Part shown: positions 37,599 through 45,993 of the stretch, one piece after another
How positions within the stretch are numbered: position 1 is the stretch's first letter
Layout of the letters: each line of letters begins with the position of its first letter
Assembly (NCBI GenBank): GCA_963640465.1
Contig: CAVHYP010000005.1
Coordinates: 1-64,000, forward strand
Direction of reading: 5' to 3'
DNA length: 64,000 bases
Source: Colivivens sp963640465
Lineage (GTDB): Bacteria; Bacteroidota; Bacteroidia; Bacteroidales; Bacteroidaceae
Notes under the pieces: generated by a model
What the model saw: the letters and a program-made list of their open reading frames with translations, nothing else
What the model was told of the DNA's origin: nothing
Database searches by the model: none
Translations under genes and position numbers: made by a program

Positions 37599-38789
37599 AT
37601 GAATTTAGCAGACAGACTTCAGAGACTTCAACCATCAGCGACACTCGCAATGTCGCAGAGAAGTAGCGAATTAAAGGCACAAGGTGTCGATGTAATTAAC
37701 ATGAGCGTGGGAGAACCCGACTTTCATACCCCAGGCCACATCAAGGAAGCTGCGAAGAAAGCCATTGACGAGAACTATACTTACTACAGCCCCGTTCCAG
37801 GTTACCCTGCATTGAAACAAGCCATTGTCAACAAACTGAAGAGCGAGAACGGACTCACATACAAGCCATCAGAGATACTTTGTTCCAATGGTGCCAAGCA
37901 GTCTGTATGCAATGCCATCATGGCAATTGTAGGTGCAGGCGACGAAGTAATCATTCCAGCCCCTTATTGGGTGAGCTATCCACAGATGGTTCTGTTGGCA
38001 GAAGGCACGCCAGTATTCGTGGAGGCTACAATCGAGCAGAACTTCAAAATCACTCCAGAGCAGCTTGAAGCTGCCATCACTCCAAAGACAAAAGCAATCA
38101 TCCTCTGCACTCCAAGCAACCCAACCGGAGCTGTGTACAGCAAGAAGGAACTTGAAGGACTCAAGAACGTATTACTCAACCACAAGGATGTCATCGTGAT
38201 TGCCGATGAAATCTACGAACACATCAACTATGTAGGCGAACATGCCTCAATGGCTTCCTTCCCCGACATCAAAGACCGTGTTGTCATCATCAACGGTGTA
38301 AGCAAGGCATACGCAATGACTGGATGGCGCATCGGTTTCGTAGCCGCACCCGAATGGATTGTGAAAGGCGTGAACAAATTGCAGGGACAGTACACCAGCG
38401 GTCCATGCAGCGTCAGCCAAAAAGCAGCCGAAGCCGCATACACCGGCGACCAGCAATGTGTGGAAGACATGCGCAAGGCATTCGAACGCAGAAAGAATCT
38501 CATCTACAACCTTGCAAAAGACATTCCAGGTCTCGAAGTACGCGACCCGGAAGGAGCATTCTATCTCTTCCCCAAGTGCTCTTCATTCTTCGGCAAGACC
38601 GATGGCGAAAGAACAATCAACAACTCCACTGACTTCGCCATGTATCTGCTTGAAGTCGGTCATGTGGCAACAGTAGGTGGAGATGCCTTCGGTAGTCCTG
38701 AATGCTTCAGAATGAGCTACGCTACAAGCGACGAGAACATTATCGAAGCAATGAAACGCATCAAGGAAGTATTGGCACGGCTGAAGTAA
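37599..38789 (+). CDS. aspC: pyridoxal phosphate-dependent aspartate aminotransferase
   Basis: 396 residues, cytoplasmic, class I fold type aminotransferase. Motifs: INMSVGEPDFHTP, the substrate-binding SPVPGYPALKQA, CTPSNPTGAVYS, ADEIYEHINY and NGVSKAYAMTGWRIGF, where the lysine is the Schiff-base residue (about 236). FRMSYATSDE carries the carboxylate-binding Arg near the end. It transfers the amino group between aspartate and 2-oxoglutarate. The gap to ribBA is 46 bp with no terminator, so read-through is likely; a terminator follows. Exact amino-acid preference is not fixed by sequence. Confidence 0.93.
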   Translation: MNLADRLQRLQPSATLAMSQRSSELKAQGVDVINMSVGEPDFHTPGHIKEAAKKAIDENYTYYSPVPGYPALKQAIVNKLKSENGLTYKPSEILCSNGAKQSVCNAIMAIVGAGDEVIIPAPYWVSYPQMVLLAEGTPVFVEATIEQNFKITPEQLEAAITPKTKAIILCTPSNPTGAVYSKKELEGLKNVLLNHKDVIVIADEIYEHINYVGEHASMASFPDIKDRVVIINGVSKAYAMTGWRIGFVAAPEWIVKGVNKLQGQYTSGPCSVSQKAAEAAYTGDQQCVEDMRKAFERRKNLIYNLAKDIPGLEVRDPEGAFYLFPKCSSFFGKTDGERTINNSTDFAMYLLEVGHVATVGGDAFGSPECFRMSYATSDENIIEAMKRIKEVLARLK

Positions 38790-38824
38790 TGAAGTAATAT
38801 TGCCACACATTCCAATAACAAGTG

Positions 38825-38866
38825 ATGCACACCCGACAGTAGAGTCTACTGAAGGATGTGCATTTT
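38825..38866 (+). terminator. terminator after aspC
   Basis: ATGCACA (38825-38831) pairs with TGTGCAT (38857-38863), with an inner AGTAGA/TCTACT hairpin (38838-38850), followed by TTT and TGCTTTT. Confidence 0.7.
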
Positions 38867-39010
38867 GCTTTTACGTTAGGATGTGGTTGATTAGTCCAAT
38901 GATCGGATGATGAGTACCGTCAGTTGGGTACAGCAGTACCCTCACGAGAGGACTCCAGTACCGATGCATAAGGACTGCAGTCCTGACTGGCTGATACAAA
39001 ATGAAGGACT
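38867..39010. repeat. repeat-rich spacer with inverted copy of the dispersed core and a palindrome
   Basis: TGATGAGTAC at 38908-38917 is the reverse complement of GTACTCATCA in the dispersed repeats at 671 and 29383. It is followed by several GTACC/GGTAC words and the perfect 14-bp palindrome AGGACTGCAGTCCT at 38971-38984. No gene is seen. Confidence 0.55.
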
Positions 39011-39021
39011 GGTCGTATTAC

Positions 39022-39126
39022 AAAAAAATAAGAGACATATCTATCAACAGACCTGTCTCTCTCCTACTAATTTACACTATTTAATCACTTTCAAGAGTGA
39101 TAAAAAACTAAGTGCTTCTTTTGAAT
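39022..39126 (-). ncRNA. candidate small RNA between aspC and leuB
   Basis: A strong minus-strand promoter (39133-39163) predicts a start near 39126. The following 105 nt contain a hairpin (ATCACT at 39084-39089 with AGTGAT at 39096-39101) and end in an intrinsic terminator: AGAGACA (39037-39031 region) pairing with TGTCTCT (39054-39060), then a run of Ts (39028-39022). No start codon opens a useful frame. It is convergent to aspC and lies beyond the leuB terminator, so it is not part of either gene. No known RNA family is recognised. Confidence 0.5.
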
Positions 39127-39132
39127 CCGTTG

Positions 39133-39163
39133 CAAAATTACATATTATAATTGAGCTGACAAA
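39133..39163 (-). promoter_or_regulatory. promoter of the candidate small RNA
   Basis: On the minus strand TTTG (39163-39160), exactly 19 bp, TAATTTTG (39140-39133). It is a perfect consensus match. Over 34 bp it differs from the leucine-operon promoter at only about six positions. Confidence 0.75.
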
Positions 39164-39212
39164 ACTTTTTACCGCCTATTCTTTCATAAGCATTGCTTTT
39201 AACTTACATAAA

Positions 39213-39245
39213 CACAAAGAACCTCCCGAAATGGAGGTTCTTGTG
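39213..39245 (-). terminator. terminator of the leucine operon
   Basis: AGAACCTCC (39218-39226) pairs with GGAGGTTCT (39233-39241), extended by CAC/GTG. It lies 57 bp past the leuB stop, with TTTATG after it on the minus strand. Confidence 0.8.
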
Positions 39246-39301
39246 CTTATTGTGAGGTCATAGCAGGTTGCATTATGCACTCACAATCGTGTAATGTCTG
39301 A

Positions 39302-40363
39302 CTAAGCTTTCTTGATGTAATCAACAATCCATTGTCCGACTTCCTTAGTGCCATACTTTGCGCCACCTTCAACCTGAATCTCAGGAGTGCGTATGTTGGC
39401 ATCAAGACTTGCATTGACAGCCTTGCGTATCAGTCTACCCTCTTCCTTAAGGTCGAAGTACTCAAACAACATGGCAACTGACAAGATCTGAGCCAATGGG
39501 TTTGCGATATTCAAACCTTTAGCCTGTGGCCACGAACCGTGAATCGGCTCGAATACAGGAGTATGCTCGCCGGTACTTGCAGACGGGAGAAGTCCCATAG
39601 AACCAGTAATGCAGCTGCCCTCATCTGTAAGGATGTCGCCAAAGGTATTCTCTGTAACCATCACATCAAAGAACTTAGGTTCCTGAATCATTCGCATGGC
39701 TGCATTGTCGACATACATGAAATCAGTCTTGACCTCCGGATATTCAAGAGCAATTGCCTGAGCCACCTTGCGCCACAAACGGCTTGATGCAAGCACATTC
39801 GCCTTGTCCACCACCGTGAGATGCTTGTTGCGACGCATTGCATAACTGTAACCTACACGCAAGATACGTTCAATCTCAGGACGAGTATAGTAGTCGGTGT
39901 CATAAGCCTTTTCATCATCTTCATACTTCTCACCGAAATACATACCGCCAGTCAACTCACGGATGCAGATGAAGTCTGCGCCACGTACCAGTTCGTCTTT
40001 CAACGGAGACTTGTGTACGAGGCAATCAAAGGTCTCTACCGGACGAATGTTGGCATACAGTCCAAGTTTCTTGCGCATGGCAAGCAAGCCCTGTTCAGGG
40101 CGGACCTTTGCATTTGGGTTGTTGTCGAACTTAGGGTCTCCTACTGATGCGAAAAGCACTGCATCAGCATCCATACAAGTCTGGAATGTTTCTTCCGGGA
40201 ATGGGTCGCCCACCTCATCGATTGCATGTGCACCACACAATGCTTCCTTGTAGGACACCTCATGTCCGAACTTCTCGCACACGGCATTCATCACATTGAC
40301 ACCCTGTTCCATGATTTCTGGCCCGATACCATCACCTGCCAGAACTGCTATTTTCAGTTTCAT
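39302..40363 (-). CDS. leuB: 3-isopropylmalate dehydrogenase
   Basis: 353 residues, cytoplasmic. It oxidises and decarboxylates (2R,3S)-3-isopropylmalate with NAD. The N-terminal VLAGDGIGPEIMEQG, the substrate-binding RPEQGLLAMRKKLGLYANIRP and RELTGGMYFG, YVDNAAMRMI (metal-binding Asp) and the NAD loop GSWPQAKGLNIANPLA (about 275-290; HGSWPQA-type adenine-binding turn) are all present. It is last in the leucine operon, 75 bp after the second leuA homologue, and followed by a terminator. Confidence 0.96.
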   Translation of the reverse strand: MKLKIAVLAGDGIGPEIMEQGVNVMNAVCEKFGHEVSYKEALCGAHAIDEVGDPFPEETFQTCMDADAVLFASVGDPKFDNNPNAKVRPEQGLLAMRKKLGLYANIRPVETFDCLVHKSPLKDELVRGADFICIRELTGGMYFGEKYEDDEKAYDTDYYTRPEIERILRVGYSYAMRRNKHLTVVDKANVLASSRLWRKVAQAIALEYPEVKTDFMYVDNAAMRMIQEPKFFDVMVTENTFGDILTDEGSCITGSMGLLPSASTGEHTPVFEPIHGSWPQAKGLNIANPLAQILSVAMLFEYFDLKEEGRLIRKAVNASLDANIRTPEIQVEGGAKYGTKEVGQWIVDYIKKA

Positions 40364-40438
40364 ATCTGTGTTTTGTTTTTAATATGTTCTTTGTTCAATC
40401 GATATCTTTATTCTCATTGTACATCAGCCGCAACCCAC

Positions 40439-41965
40439 TTACTCCTCATTTATAAGGTTAAGCATCTTGATGGTTGCCTTGATAGCTGCATCCGTCTGGT
40501 CTGCATCAAGCGCATGAGTTCTGTAAGTCTTTTCGTTGTATATCCACGAGATTGTGGTCTGCACCAAGGCATCAGTGCGTCCGCCTGGCGGTATGCGTAC
40601 CACATAGTTGGTAAGCCAGGGGAACTTGCGGTGGAGCTTGTCACGATAGATGTGACGGACGGAACGCACAAACGCATCATACATTCCATCACCCATTGCC
40701 GATCCCTCGTACACCTCGCCATTGACTTCAAGTTTCACACTCGCCATCGGCTTCAGTCCATAGGCTGTGCTGACCATGTAACTGAGCAACTTTATCTTCT
40801 CGTCCAGCGTTGTATGTTTCAATACATCATTTACTATATAAGGAAGTTCCTCCTGCGTCACAAGTTGTTTCTTGTCGCCAAGCTCAATAATACGGTCGGT
40901 CACACGGCGTGTCTGCTCTGGTGTCAGTTCAAGTCCGAGTTCCTTCAGGTTCTGAAGTATATTCGCTTTGCCGCTGTTCTTGCCCAACGCATATTCGCGC
41001 TTACGCCCGAACCGCTCCGGTATCAGTCCGTTGCAGTACAGATTGTTTTTGTTGTCACCATCGGCATGCACTCCTGCAACCTGCGTGAACACATTCTCGC
41101 CGATGATTGGCATGTTCGACGGAACGGCAATGCCCGAGTAGCTCTCTATAAGACGACCAGCCTCATTGAGTTTCTCCTCCTGTATATTTGTAGCGATGTC
41201 GAGTTGGTCTGCCAATATCGCCTGAACACTACTCAACGGTGCGTTGCCTGCACGTTCTCCAAGTCCATTGATTGATGTGTGTACACCAGTACATCCTTCA
41301 AGCACCGCATACATCACATTGGCTGTTGCCAAGTCATAGTCGTTGTGCGCATGGAAGTCGAAGTGAAGGCCGGGGAACCATTCAACCATCTGGTGCATGT
41401 ACTTCTGTGTGGTCAACGGATTGAGCACGCCCAAGGTATCGGGCAGCATGAACCTGCGTATGCCGCAGTCCTTCAATGCATCCACAAATCTGAACACATA
41501 GTCAGAGCTGTCCTTCATGCCATTGCTCCAATCCTCAAGATACACGTTGACTCCTATGCCAAGCAGATGTGCATACTCAATAGAGTGCTTGATGTCTGCG
41601 AGATGTTGGTCCAGTGTTCTCTTCAACTGGTAAGTGCAATGTTTCTCACTTCCTTTGCAAAGCAAATTGATGACCTTACATCCGCAGTCGTTTATCCAGT
41701 CGAGCGATAGCTTGCCGTCAACGAAGCCAAGGACCTCCACCCGGTCGAGCAATCCTGCTGAGAGAGCCCATTTGCATATATTCGTGACAGCTTCCTTCTC
41801 ACCATCCGACACGCGTGCAGATGCCACTTCAATGCGGTCCACCTTAAGGTCCTGAAGCAACATACGCGCAACAATCAGTTTCTCGTGGGGGACAAAAGAC
41901 ACTCCGTTGGTCTGTTCACCGTCGCGGAGTGTCGTATCCATTATTTCAATTATCTTTTTTGACAT
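40439..41965 (-). CDS. second isopropylmalate/citramalate synthase-type enzyme
   Basis: 508 residues. An alpha-ketoacid acetyltransferase of the HMGL/LeuA superfamily: MDTTLRDGEQTNGVSF (catalytic Arg and metal Asp), VNVYLEDWSNG, HFDFHAHNDYDLA (HxH metal motif), INGLGERAGNAPLSS, then the C-terminal LeuA dimer regulatory domain (about 380-508, with GSAMGDGMYDAFVRSV and GGRTDALVQTTISW). It differs clearly from the operon's leuA, so one of the two may use pyruvate (citramalate synthase, isoleucine route) or another 2-ketoacid. The start overlaps the leuD stop by 16 bp. A start at 41941 (MDTTLR) is less likely. Confidence 0.85.
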   Translation of the reverse strand: MSKKIIEIMDTTLRDGEQTNGVSFVPHEKLIVARMLLQDLKVDRIEVASARVSDGEKEAVTNICKWALSAGLLDRVEVLGFVDGKLSLDWINDCGCKVINLLCKGSEKHCTYQLKRTLDQHLADIKHSIEYAHLLGIGVNVYLEDWSNGMKDSSDYVFRFVDALKDCGIRRFMLPDTLGVLNPLTTQKYMHQMVEWFPGLHFDFHAHNDYDLATANVMYAVLEGCTGVHTSINGLGERAGNAPLSSVQAILADQLDIATNIQEEKLNEAGRLIESYSGIAVPSNMPIIGENVFTQVAGVHADGDNKNNLYCNGLIPERFGRKREYALGKNSGKANILQNLKELGLELTPEQTRRVTDRIIELGDKKQLVTQEELPYIVNDVLKHTTLDEKIKLLSYMVSTAYGLKPMASVKLEVNGEVYEGSAMGDGMYDAFVRSVRHIYRDKLHRKFPWLTNYVVRIPPGGRTDALVQTTISWIYNEKTYRTHALDADQTDAAIKATIKMLNLINEE

Positions 41966-42579
41966 TGCTTCTGTTCGTAAGCCTCTATCTTGTCTTTGTT
42001 CTCCAACAAGAAGTCGATATCATCAAACGCATTCATCAGACAATACTTCTTGTAGGAGTTTATCTCGAATGTCTCGCTGTGCCCGGTCGCCATATTGGTT
42101 ACAGTTTGGTTTGGCACATCTACCTTGACTTCCGTCTGTGGATTTGCTGCAACGCTGGCAAAGAGTTCTTTTTGGAACTCCGGGCTGACAACTACAGGAA
42201 GCACAAAGCAATTGAGCAAGTTGTTGCGGTGGATATCTGCAAAGCTGGATGAGATGACAACACGCACTCCATAACCGGCAATAGCCCATGCTGCATGTTC
42301 ACGGCTTGAGCCTGAACCCCAGTTTTGTCCGCCCACAATGATTTCGTGCACGCCAAGGTGCGGTGCCTCACTGTACTCGGGCTTGTTCATTACAAAATCT
42401 TCGACCTTATTTCCCTGGGCATCATAACGGAGGTCGTGCATGAACGCATCGCCAAAGAACTTAGGGTCACGGGTTGTACTGGCAAGGTATCTTGCCGGAA
42501 TAATCAAATCTGTATTGCAATTGTCAATCGCTATAGGAATACAAGTCGACTGAATTATAGTGAATTTCTGCTTAGCCAT
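41950..42579 (-). CDS. leuD: 3-isopropylmalate dehydratase small subunit
   Basis: 209 residues. The swivel domain partner of LeuC in the isomerisation of 2- to 3-isopropylmalate. Signature features: IDNCNTDLIIPARYL, GGQNWGSGSSREHAAWAI (active-site SSRE) and VVISSSFADIHRNNLLNCFVLPV. The length is typical. It lies 10 bp after leuC and overlaps the following gene. Confidence 0.95.
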   Translation of the reverse strand: MAKQKFTIIQSTCIPIAIDNCNTDLIIPARYLASTTRDPKFFGDAFMHDLRYDAQGNKVEDFVMNKPEYSEAPHLGVHEIIVGGQNWGSGSSREHAAWAIAGYGVRVVISSSFADIHRNNLLNCFVLPVVVSPEFQKELFASVAANPQTEVKVDVPNQTVTNMATGHSETFEINSYKKYCLMNAFDDIDFLLENKDKIEAYEQKQCQKR

Positions 42580-42589
42580 GTCTTTTAAA

Positions 42590-43978
42590 TTAGAGTTTTC
42601 TTGGATCTGTTATCTTACCTGTGATGGCACTGGCTGCCACAACCAATGGAGAAGCCAATACGGTACGAGCGCCCGGTCCCTGACGTCCCACGAAGTTACG
42701 GTTGCTCGTGGATATACTTAGTTTGCCTGCCGGCACCTTGTCCGGATTCATTGCAAGGCAAGAAGAGCATGAAGGCAAGCGCAATTCGAAGCCAGCCTCC
42801 TCAAGAATCTTGTCGATTCCCTCGTCAATAATCTGCTTACGCACGAGCCAACTGCCCGGAACTATCCATGCAACCACATTGTCGGCCTTCTTCTTGCCTT
42901 TGACCACACTGGCAAATGCGCGAAAGTCTTCTATACGTCCGTTGGTGCATGCACCAAGGAAACAATAGTCTACAGGCGTTCCCTCCAGTTTCTGACCAGG
43001 AGTGAACTGCATGTATTCAAGCATTCCAAGGAACTGCGGACGCTTTGCCTCAGGAATATCCTCAAGTGCAGGAATGCATCCGTCGATAGCGATTCCAGCT
43101 CCAGGATTGGTTCCATAGGTGATTCGTGGAGCTATATCATCAGCGCTATAAGTCACTTCCTTATCGAACACAGCATCGTCATCACTCTTCAGCTTCTTCC
43201 ATTCCTCTACTGCCTTGTCCCAATCAGCGCCCTTAGGAGCATATTCACGACCCTTGAGGTAAGCGAATGTAGTCTCGTCCGGAGCTATTATACCAGCCCT
43301 ACTTCCCATCTCAATTGAGAGATTGGAAAGTGTCAGACGACCTTCCATACTCATGTCGCGAACCACACTGCCCGCATATTCCACTGCATAGCCAGTTGCA
43401 CCTGAGGTTGTCATCTGCGACATGATATAAAGTGCCACATCCTTGGCAGTTACTCCAGGATGGAGCTTACCGTCTATGTTTATCCTCATAGTCTTTGGCT
43501 TCGACTGCAAGATGCACTGGCTTGCCAATACCTCGGCAACCTCGGATGTACCGATACCCATTGCAATTGCTCCGACTGCTCCATGAGTGCTTGTGTGAGA
43601 ATCGCCACACACGATAGTCATGCCTGGCAATGACAATGCCTTCTCGGGTCCGACAACATGGATGATTCCGTTATCCTTAGTTCCCATGGCAAAGTGCTTG
43701 ATGCCGAACTCTTCACAGTTTTTCTTCAGTGTTTCCACCTGTTTGCATCCTATCGGGTCATCAATATGGTCTTGCTGATCACTTGGAGTGTTGTGGTCAG
43801 GCATGGCTACCACATGGTCGGGACGAAAGACCTTCAGTCCTTTGTCACGCAATGTGTCGAATGCCTGAGGGCTGGTTACCTCATGAGCATACAAGCGGTC
43901 TATGTATAATTGTGTGGGACCATCTTCCACCTTCTGCACTACGTGTGCGTCCCAAATCTTATCAAATAATGTATTCAT
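42590..43978 (-). CDS. leuC: 3-isopropylmalate dehydratase large subunit
   Basis: 462 residues of the aconitase family. It carries the [4Fe-4S] cluster ligands: Cys in FLGACTNGRIEDF (about 347) and the pair CSSCLAMNPD (about 407 and 410). Other motifs: IWDAHVV, VAMPDHNTPS, VCGDSHTSTHGAVGAIAMGIGTSEVAEVLASQ. It forms the LeuCD dehydratase with the next gene. Third cistron after the leader and leuA. Confidence 0.96.
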   Translation of the reverse strand: MNTLFDKIWDAHVVQKVEDGPTQLYIDRLYAHEVTSPQAFDTLRDKGLKVFRPDHVVAMPDHNTPSDQQDHIDDPIGCKQVETLKKNCEEFGIKHFAMGTKDNGIIHVVGPEKALSLPGMTIVCGDSHTSTHGAVGAIAMGIGTSEVAEVLASQCILQSKPKTMRINIDGKLHPGVTAKDVALYIMSQMTTSGATGYAVEYAGSVVRDMSMEGRLTLSNLSIEMGSRAGIIAPDETTFAYLKGREYAPKGADWDKAVEEWKKLKSDDDAVFDKEVTYSADDIAPRITYGTNPGAGIAIDGCIPALEDIPEAKRPQFLGMLEYMQFTPGQKLEGTPVDYCFLGACTNGRIEDFRAFASVVKGKKKADNVVAWIVPGSWLVRKQIIDEGIDKILEEAGFELRLPSCSSCLAMNPDKVPAGKLSISTSNRNFVGRQGPGARTVLASPLVVAASAITGKITDPRKL

Positions 43979-44030
43979 CTGTTTTACCTATAATGTTATT
44001 TCTATACTAATTCTCTGTCGTCACTACAGC

Positions 44031-45530
44031 TCAGTCCTTGAACTTGTTGATACAGTCGATATATGCCTCAACGGAAGCTGTCACTATATCAGTGTTTGCA
44101 CCGAAGCCATAATATACGTGTCCATTGTACTCGACCTGCATGTGCACCTTGCCAAGGTCGTCCGAACCTTTGGATATTGCCTGTATAGTGAATTCCCGCA
44201 GTATCATCTCACGCTTGACAATGCTCTTCAATGCCTTGATAGCAGCATCTACAGGTCCATTGCCAGATGCAGCAGCCTCTAAGTGTTCCTTTGCAATCTG
44301 CAAACCGATGCTTGCCACTGAGCGGACGCCCTTACCGGTTGTCACCTGAAGATAATCAAGCTGGATATTGTGGGCTGCAGAACGATCAGCACCTGCAAGT
44401 ACAAGGATGTCATCATCCGTAACCTCTTTCTTCTTGTCGGCAAGAACCAGGAACTCCTGATATACCTTATCCAATTTCTCATCGCTCACATCCACTCCAT
44501 TGATGTGAAGTCTGTATTTCAACGCAGCACGACCTGAGCGCGCAGTAAGCACGATTGATGCATCATCGATTCCCACATCCTTCGGGTCCATGATTTCATA
44601 TGTAGACGCATTCTTCAGCACGCCATCCTGATGGATACCTGAAGAATGAGCAAAGGCATTGCGACCGACAATCGCCTTATTGGGCTGGACTGGCATGTTC
44701 ATAAGGCTTGACACCATACGGCTCGTAGGGAATATTTTGGTTGTATTTATGTTTGTCCCGATTCCAAGATCGGGATGGGTCTTGAATATCATGGCAATCT
44801 CCTCAAGGGAGGTATTTCCTGCACGCTCGCCTATTCCATTGATGGTGACTTCCACCTGTCGTGCCCCGCCCATCACTCCAGCAACAGTATTGGCTGTTGC
44901 CATTCCGAGATCATTATGACAGTGAGTGGACAAGATTGACTTGCCTGCAGCAAACGCATCGACATGGTCGTACAAGTACTTTATCTTCTCTTGATACTCC
45001 TCCGGTATACGGAAGCCTGTGGTATCAGGGATATTGCACACTGTGGCTCCAGCTTTTGTAACAGCCTCTATCACGCGGGCGAGGTATTCATTATCGGTAC
45101 GTCCGGCGTCCTCAGCATAGAACTCCACGTCATCCACAAAACGGCGTGCATACTTCACTGCAGCCACAGCACGTTCAATAATCTCTTCTCTATTGCTGTT
45201 GAACTTGTACTTGATATGGTAATCACTTGTACCGATTCCTGTATGGATTCTCTTTCTCTTTGCATATTGAAGCGACTCCACTGCCACATCGATATCCTTC
45301 TCCACTGCACGTGTCAGCGCACAGATGGTAGGCCAAGTAACAGCCTTTGAAATTTCAATGACAGAGTTGTAATCGCCTGGACTTGATATCGGGAATCCAG
45401 CCTCAATAACATCTACACCGAGCAATTCAAGTTGCTTTGCCACCTGAATCTTCTCAATAGTGTTCAACTGGCATCCGGGGACCTGTTCACCATCCCTCAA
45501 CGTAGTGTCAAAAATAAATAATCGTTCCAT
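44031..45530 (-). CDS. leuA: 2-isopropylmalate synthase
   Basis: 499 residues, cytoplasmic. It condenses acetyl-CoA with 2-oxoisovalerate, the committed step of leucine synthesis. Motifs: FDTTLRDGEQVPG, STHCHNDLGMATAN (HxH metal ligands), INGIGERAGNTSLEE, SSGIHQDGVLK, and the C-terminal regulatory domain (about 385-499) with GNGPVDAAIKAL. It is the first enzyme gene of the operon, preceded by the attenuator leader at 45612-45765, so it should respond to branched-chain aminoacyl-tRNA levels as well as allosteric leucine. Confidence 0.95.
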   Translation of the reverse strand: MERLFIFDTTLRDGEQVPGCQLNTIEKIQVAKQLELLGVDVIEAGFPISSPGDYNSVIEISKAVTWPTICALTRAVEKDIDVAVESLQYAKRKRIHTGIGTSDYHIKYKFNSNREEIIERAVAAVKYARRFVDDVEFYAEDAGRTDNEYLARVIEAVTKAGATVCNIPDTTGFRIPEEYQEKIKYLYDHVDAFAAGKSILSTHCHNDLGMATANTVAGVMGGARQVEVTINGIGERAGNTSLEEIAMIFKTHPDLGIGTNINTTKIFPTSRMVSSLMNMPVQPNKAIVGRNAFAHSSGIHQDGVLKNASTYEIMDPKDVGIDDASIVLTARSGRAALKYRLHINGVDVSDEKLDKVYQEFLVLADKKKEVTDDDILVLAGADRSAAHNIQLDYLQVTTGKGVRSVASIGLQIAKEHLEAAASGNGPVDAAIKALKSIVKREMILREFTIQAISKGSDDLGKVHMQVEYNGHVYYGFGANTDIVTASVEAYIDCINKFKD

Positions 45531-45611
45531 TGTATATTTCGTATTTTAATAATCTATCAAACAATCTTCATTTCAATGTTATTATACGCAGCACTTGAAA
45601 CATTGCTGTAT

Positions 45612-45647
45612 AAAAACAAAAACCTCTCTCGCTCGGAGCAAGAAAGG
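45612..45647 (-). terminator. attenuator terminator of the leucine operon
   Basis: On the minus strand CCTTTCTTGC (45647-45638) pairs with GCGAGAGAGG (45632-45623) allowing two GU pairs, followed by TTTTTGTTTTT. It lies between the leader peptide stop and leuA (82 bp before the leuA start), the position of a transcription attenuator. Confidence 0.85.
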
Positions 45648-45690
45648 CTTTATTTATCTCCACATGAATGTCTTGAAACATCTTTATTTA

Positions 45691-45765
45691 TCACACAGCC
45701 CCTCTCACCCCGAGCTTACTAAGTCGTAGTGATAGAATAATGTTGATAATGCCAATAGACTTCAT
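45691..45765 (-). CDS. leucine-operon leader peptide
   Basis: 24 codons, starting MKSIGIINIILSLRLSK and ending GAV, then TGA. Eleven of the 24 residues are branched chain: five Ile, four Leu and two Val, with IINIILSLRL packed in the middle. An AAGG ribosome-binding site lies about 9 nt upstream, and a perfect promoter 28 bp upstream. It is followed by a terminator before leuA. The arrangement is that of ribosome-mediated attenuation, where stalling at Ile/Leu/Val codons prevents terminator formation. Too short for ordinary gene calling. Confidence 0.85.
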   Translation of the reverse strand: MKSIGIINIILSLRLSKLGVRGAV

Positions 45766-45792
45766 AATATATACCTTCTATGATATCGACTG

Positions 45793-45823
45793 CAAAATTA
45801 CATCATTTCATTCAGTTGACAAA
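45793..45823 (-). promoter_or_regulatory. promoter of the leucine operon
   Basis: On the minus strand TTTG (45823-45820), exactly 19 bp, TAATTTTG (45800-45793): a perfect Bacteroidetes consensus. The transcript should start near 45786, giving a leader of about 255 nt before leuA. Confidence 0.85.
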
Positions 45824-45927
45824 ATAAATAGCAAAGAAAATAAATGGTAAATGTCTTTTTGAAGGAGAAACCATCGTTTACAATACAAGGAATTGCACAC
45901 AAGACGGATTTCCAAAGAACCAGCCAT

Positions 45928-45960
45928 AAAAAAAAGAGAGGGGCAACGAGCGTCCCTCTC
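45928..45960 (-). terminator. terminator of the SusCD/FAS1 operon
   Basis: On the minus strand GAGAGGGA (45960-45953) pairs with CCCCTCTC (45943-45936) and is followed by eight Ts. It lies 34 bp past the last SusD stop, and it is the first strong terminator met after the right window edge. Confidence 0.88.
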
Positions 45961-45993
45961 CTATATAGTCAGATGATTTGTATCACCCTGTCT

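Noticed and set aside
38907..39263. 118-residue open frame between aspC and leuB
   Set aside because: It runs through two terminators and a consensus promoter on the opposite strand and has no protein family signature.
40226..41275. 349-residue open frame antisense to the second leuA homologue and leuB start
   Set aside because: Both sense genes are well supported; the antisense product has no recognisable motif.
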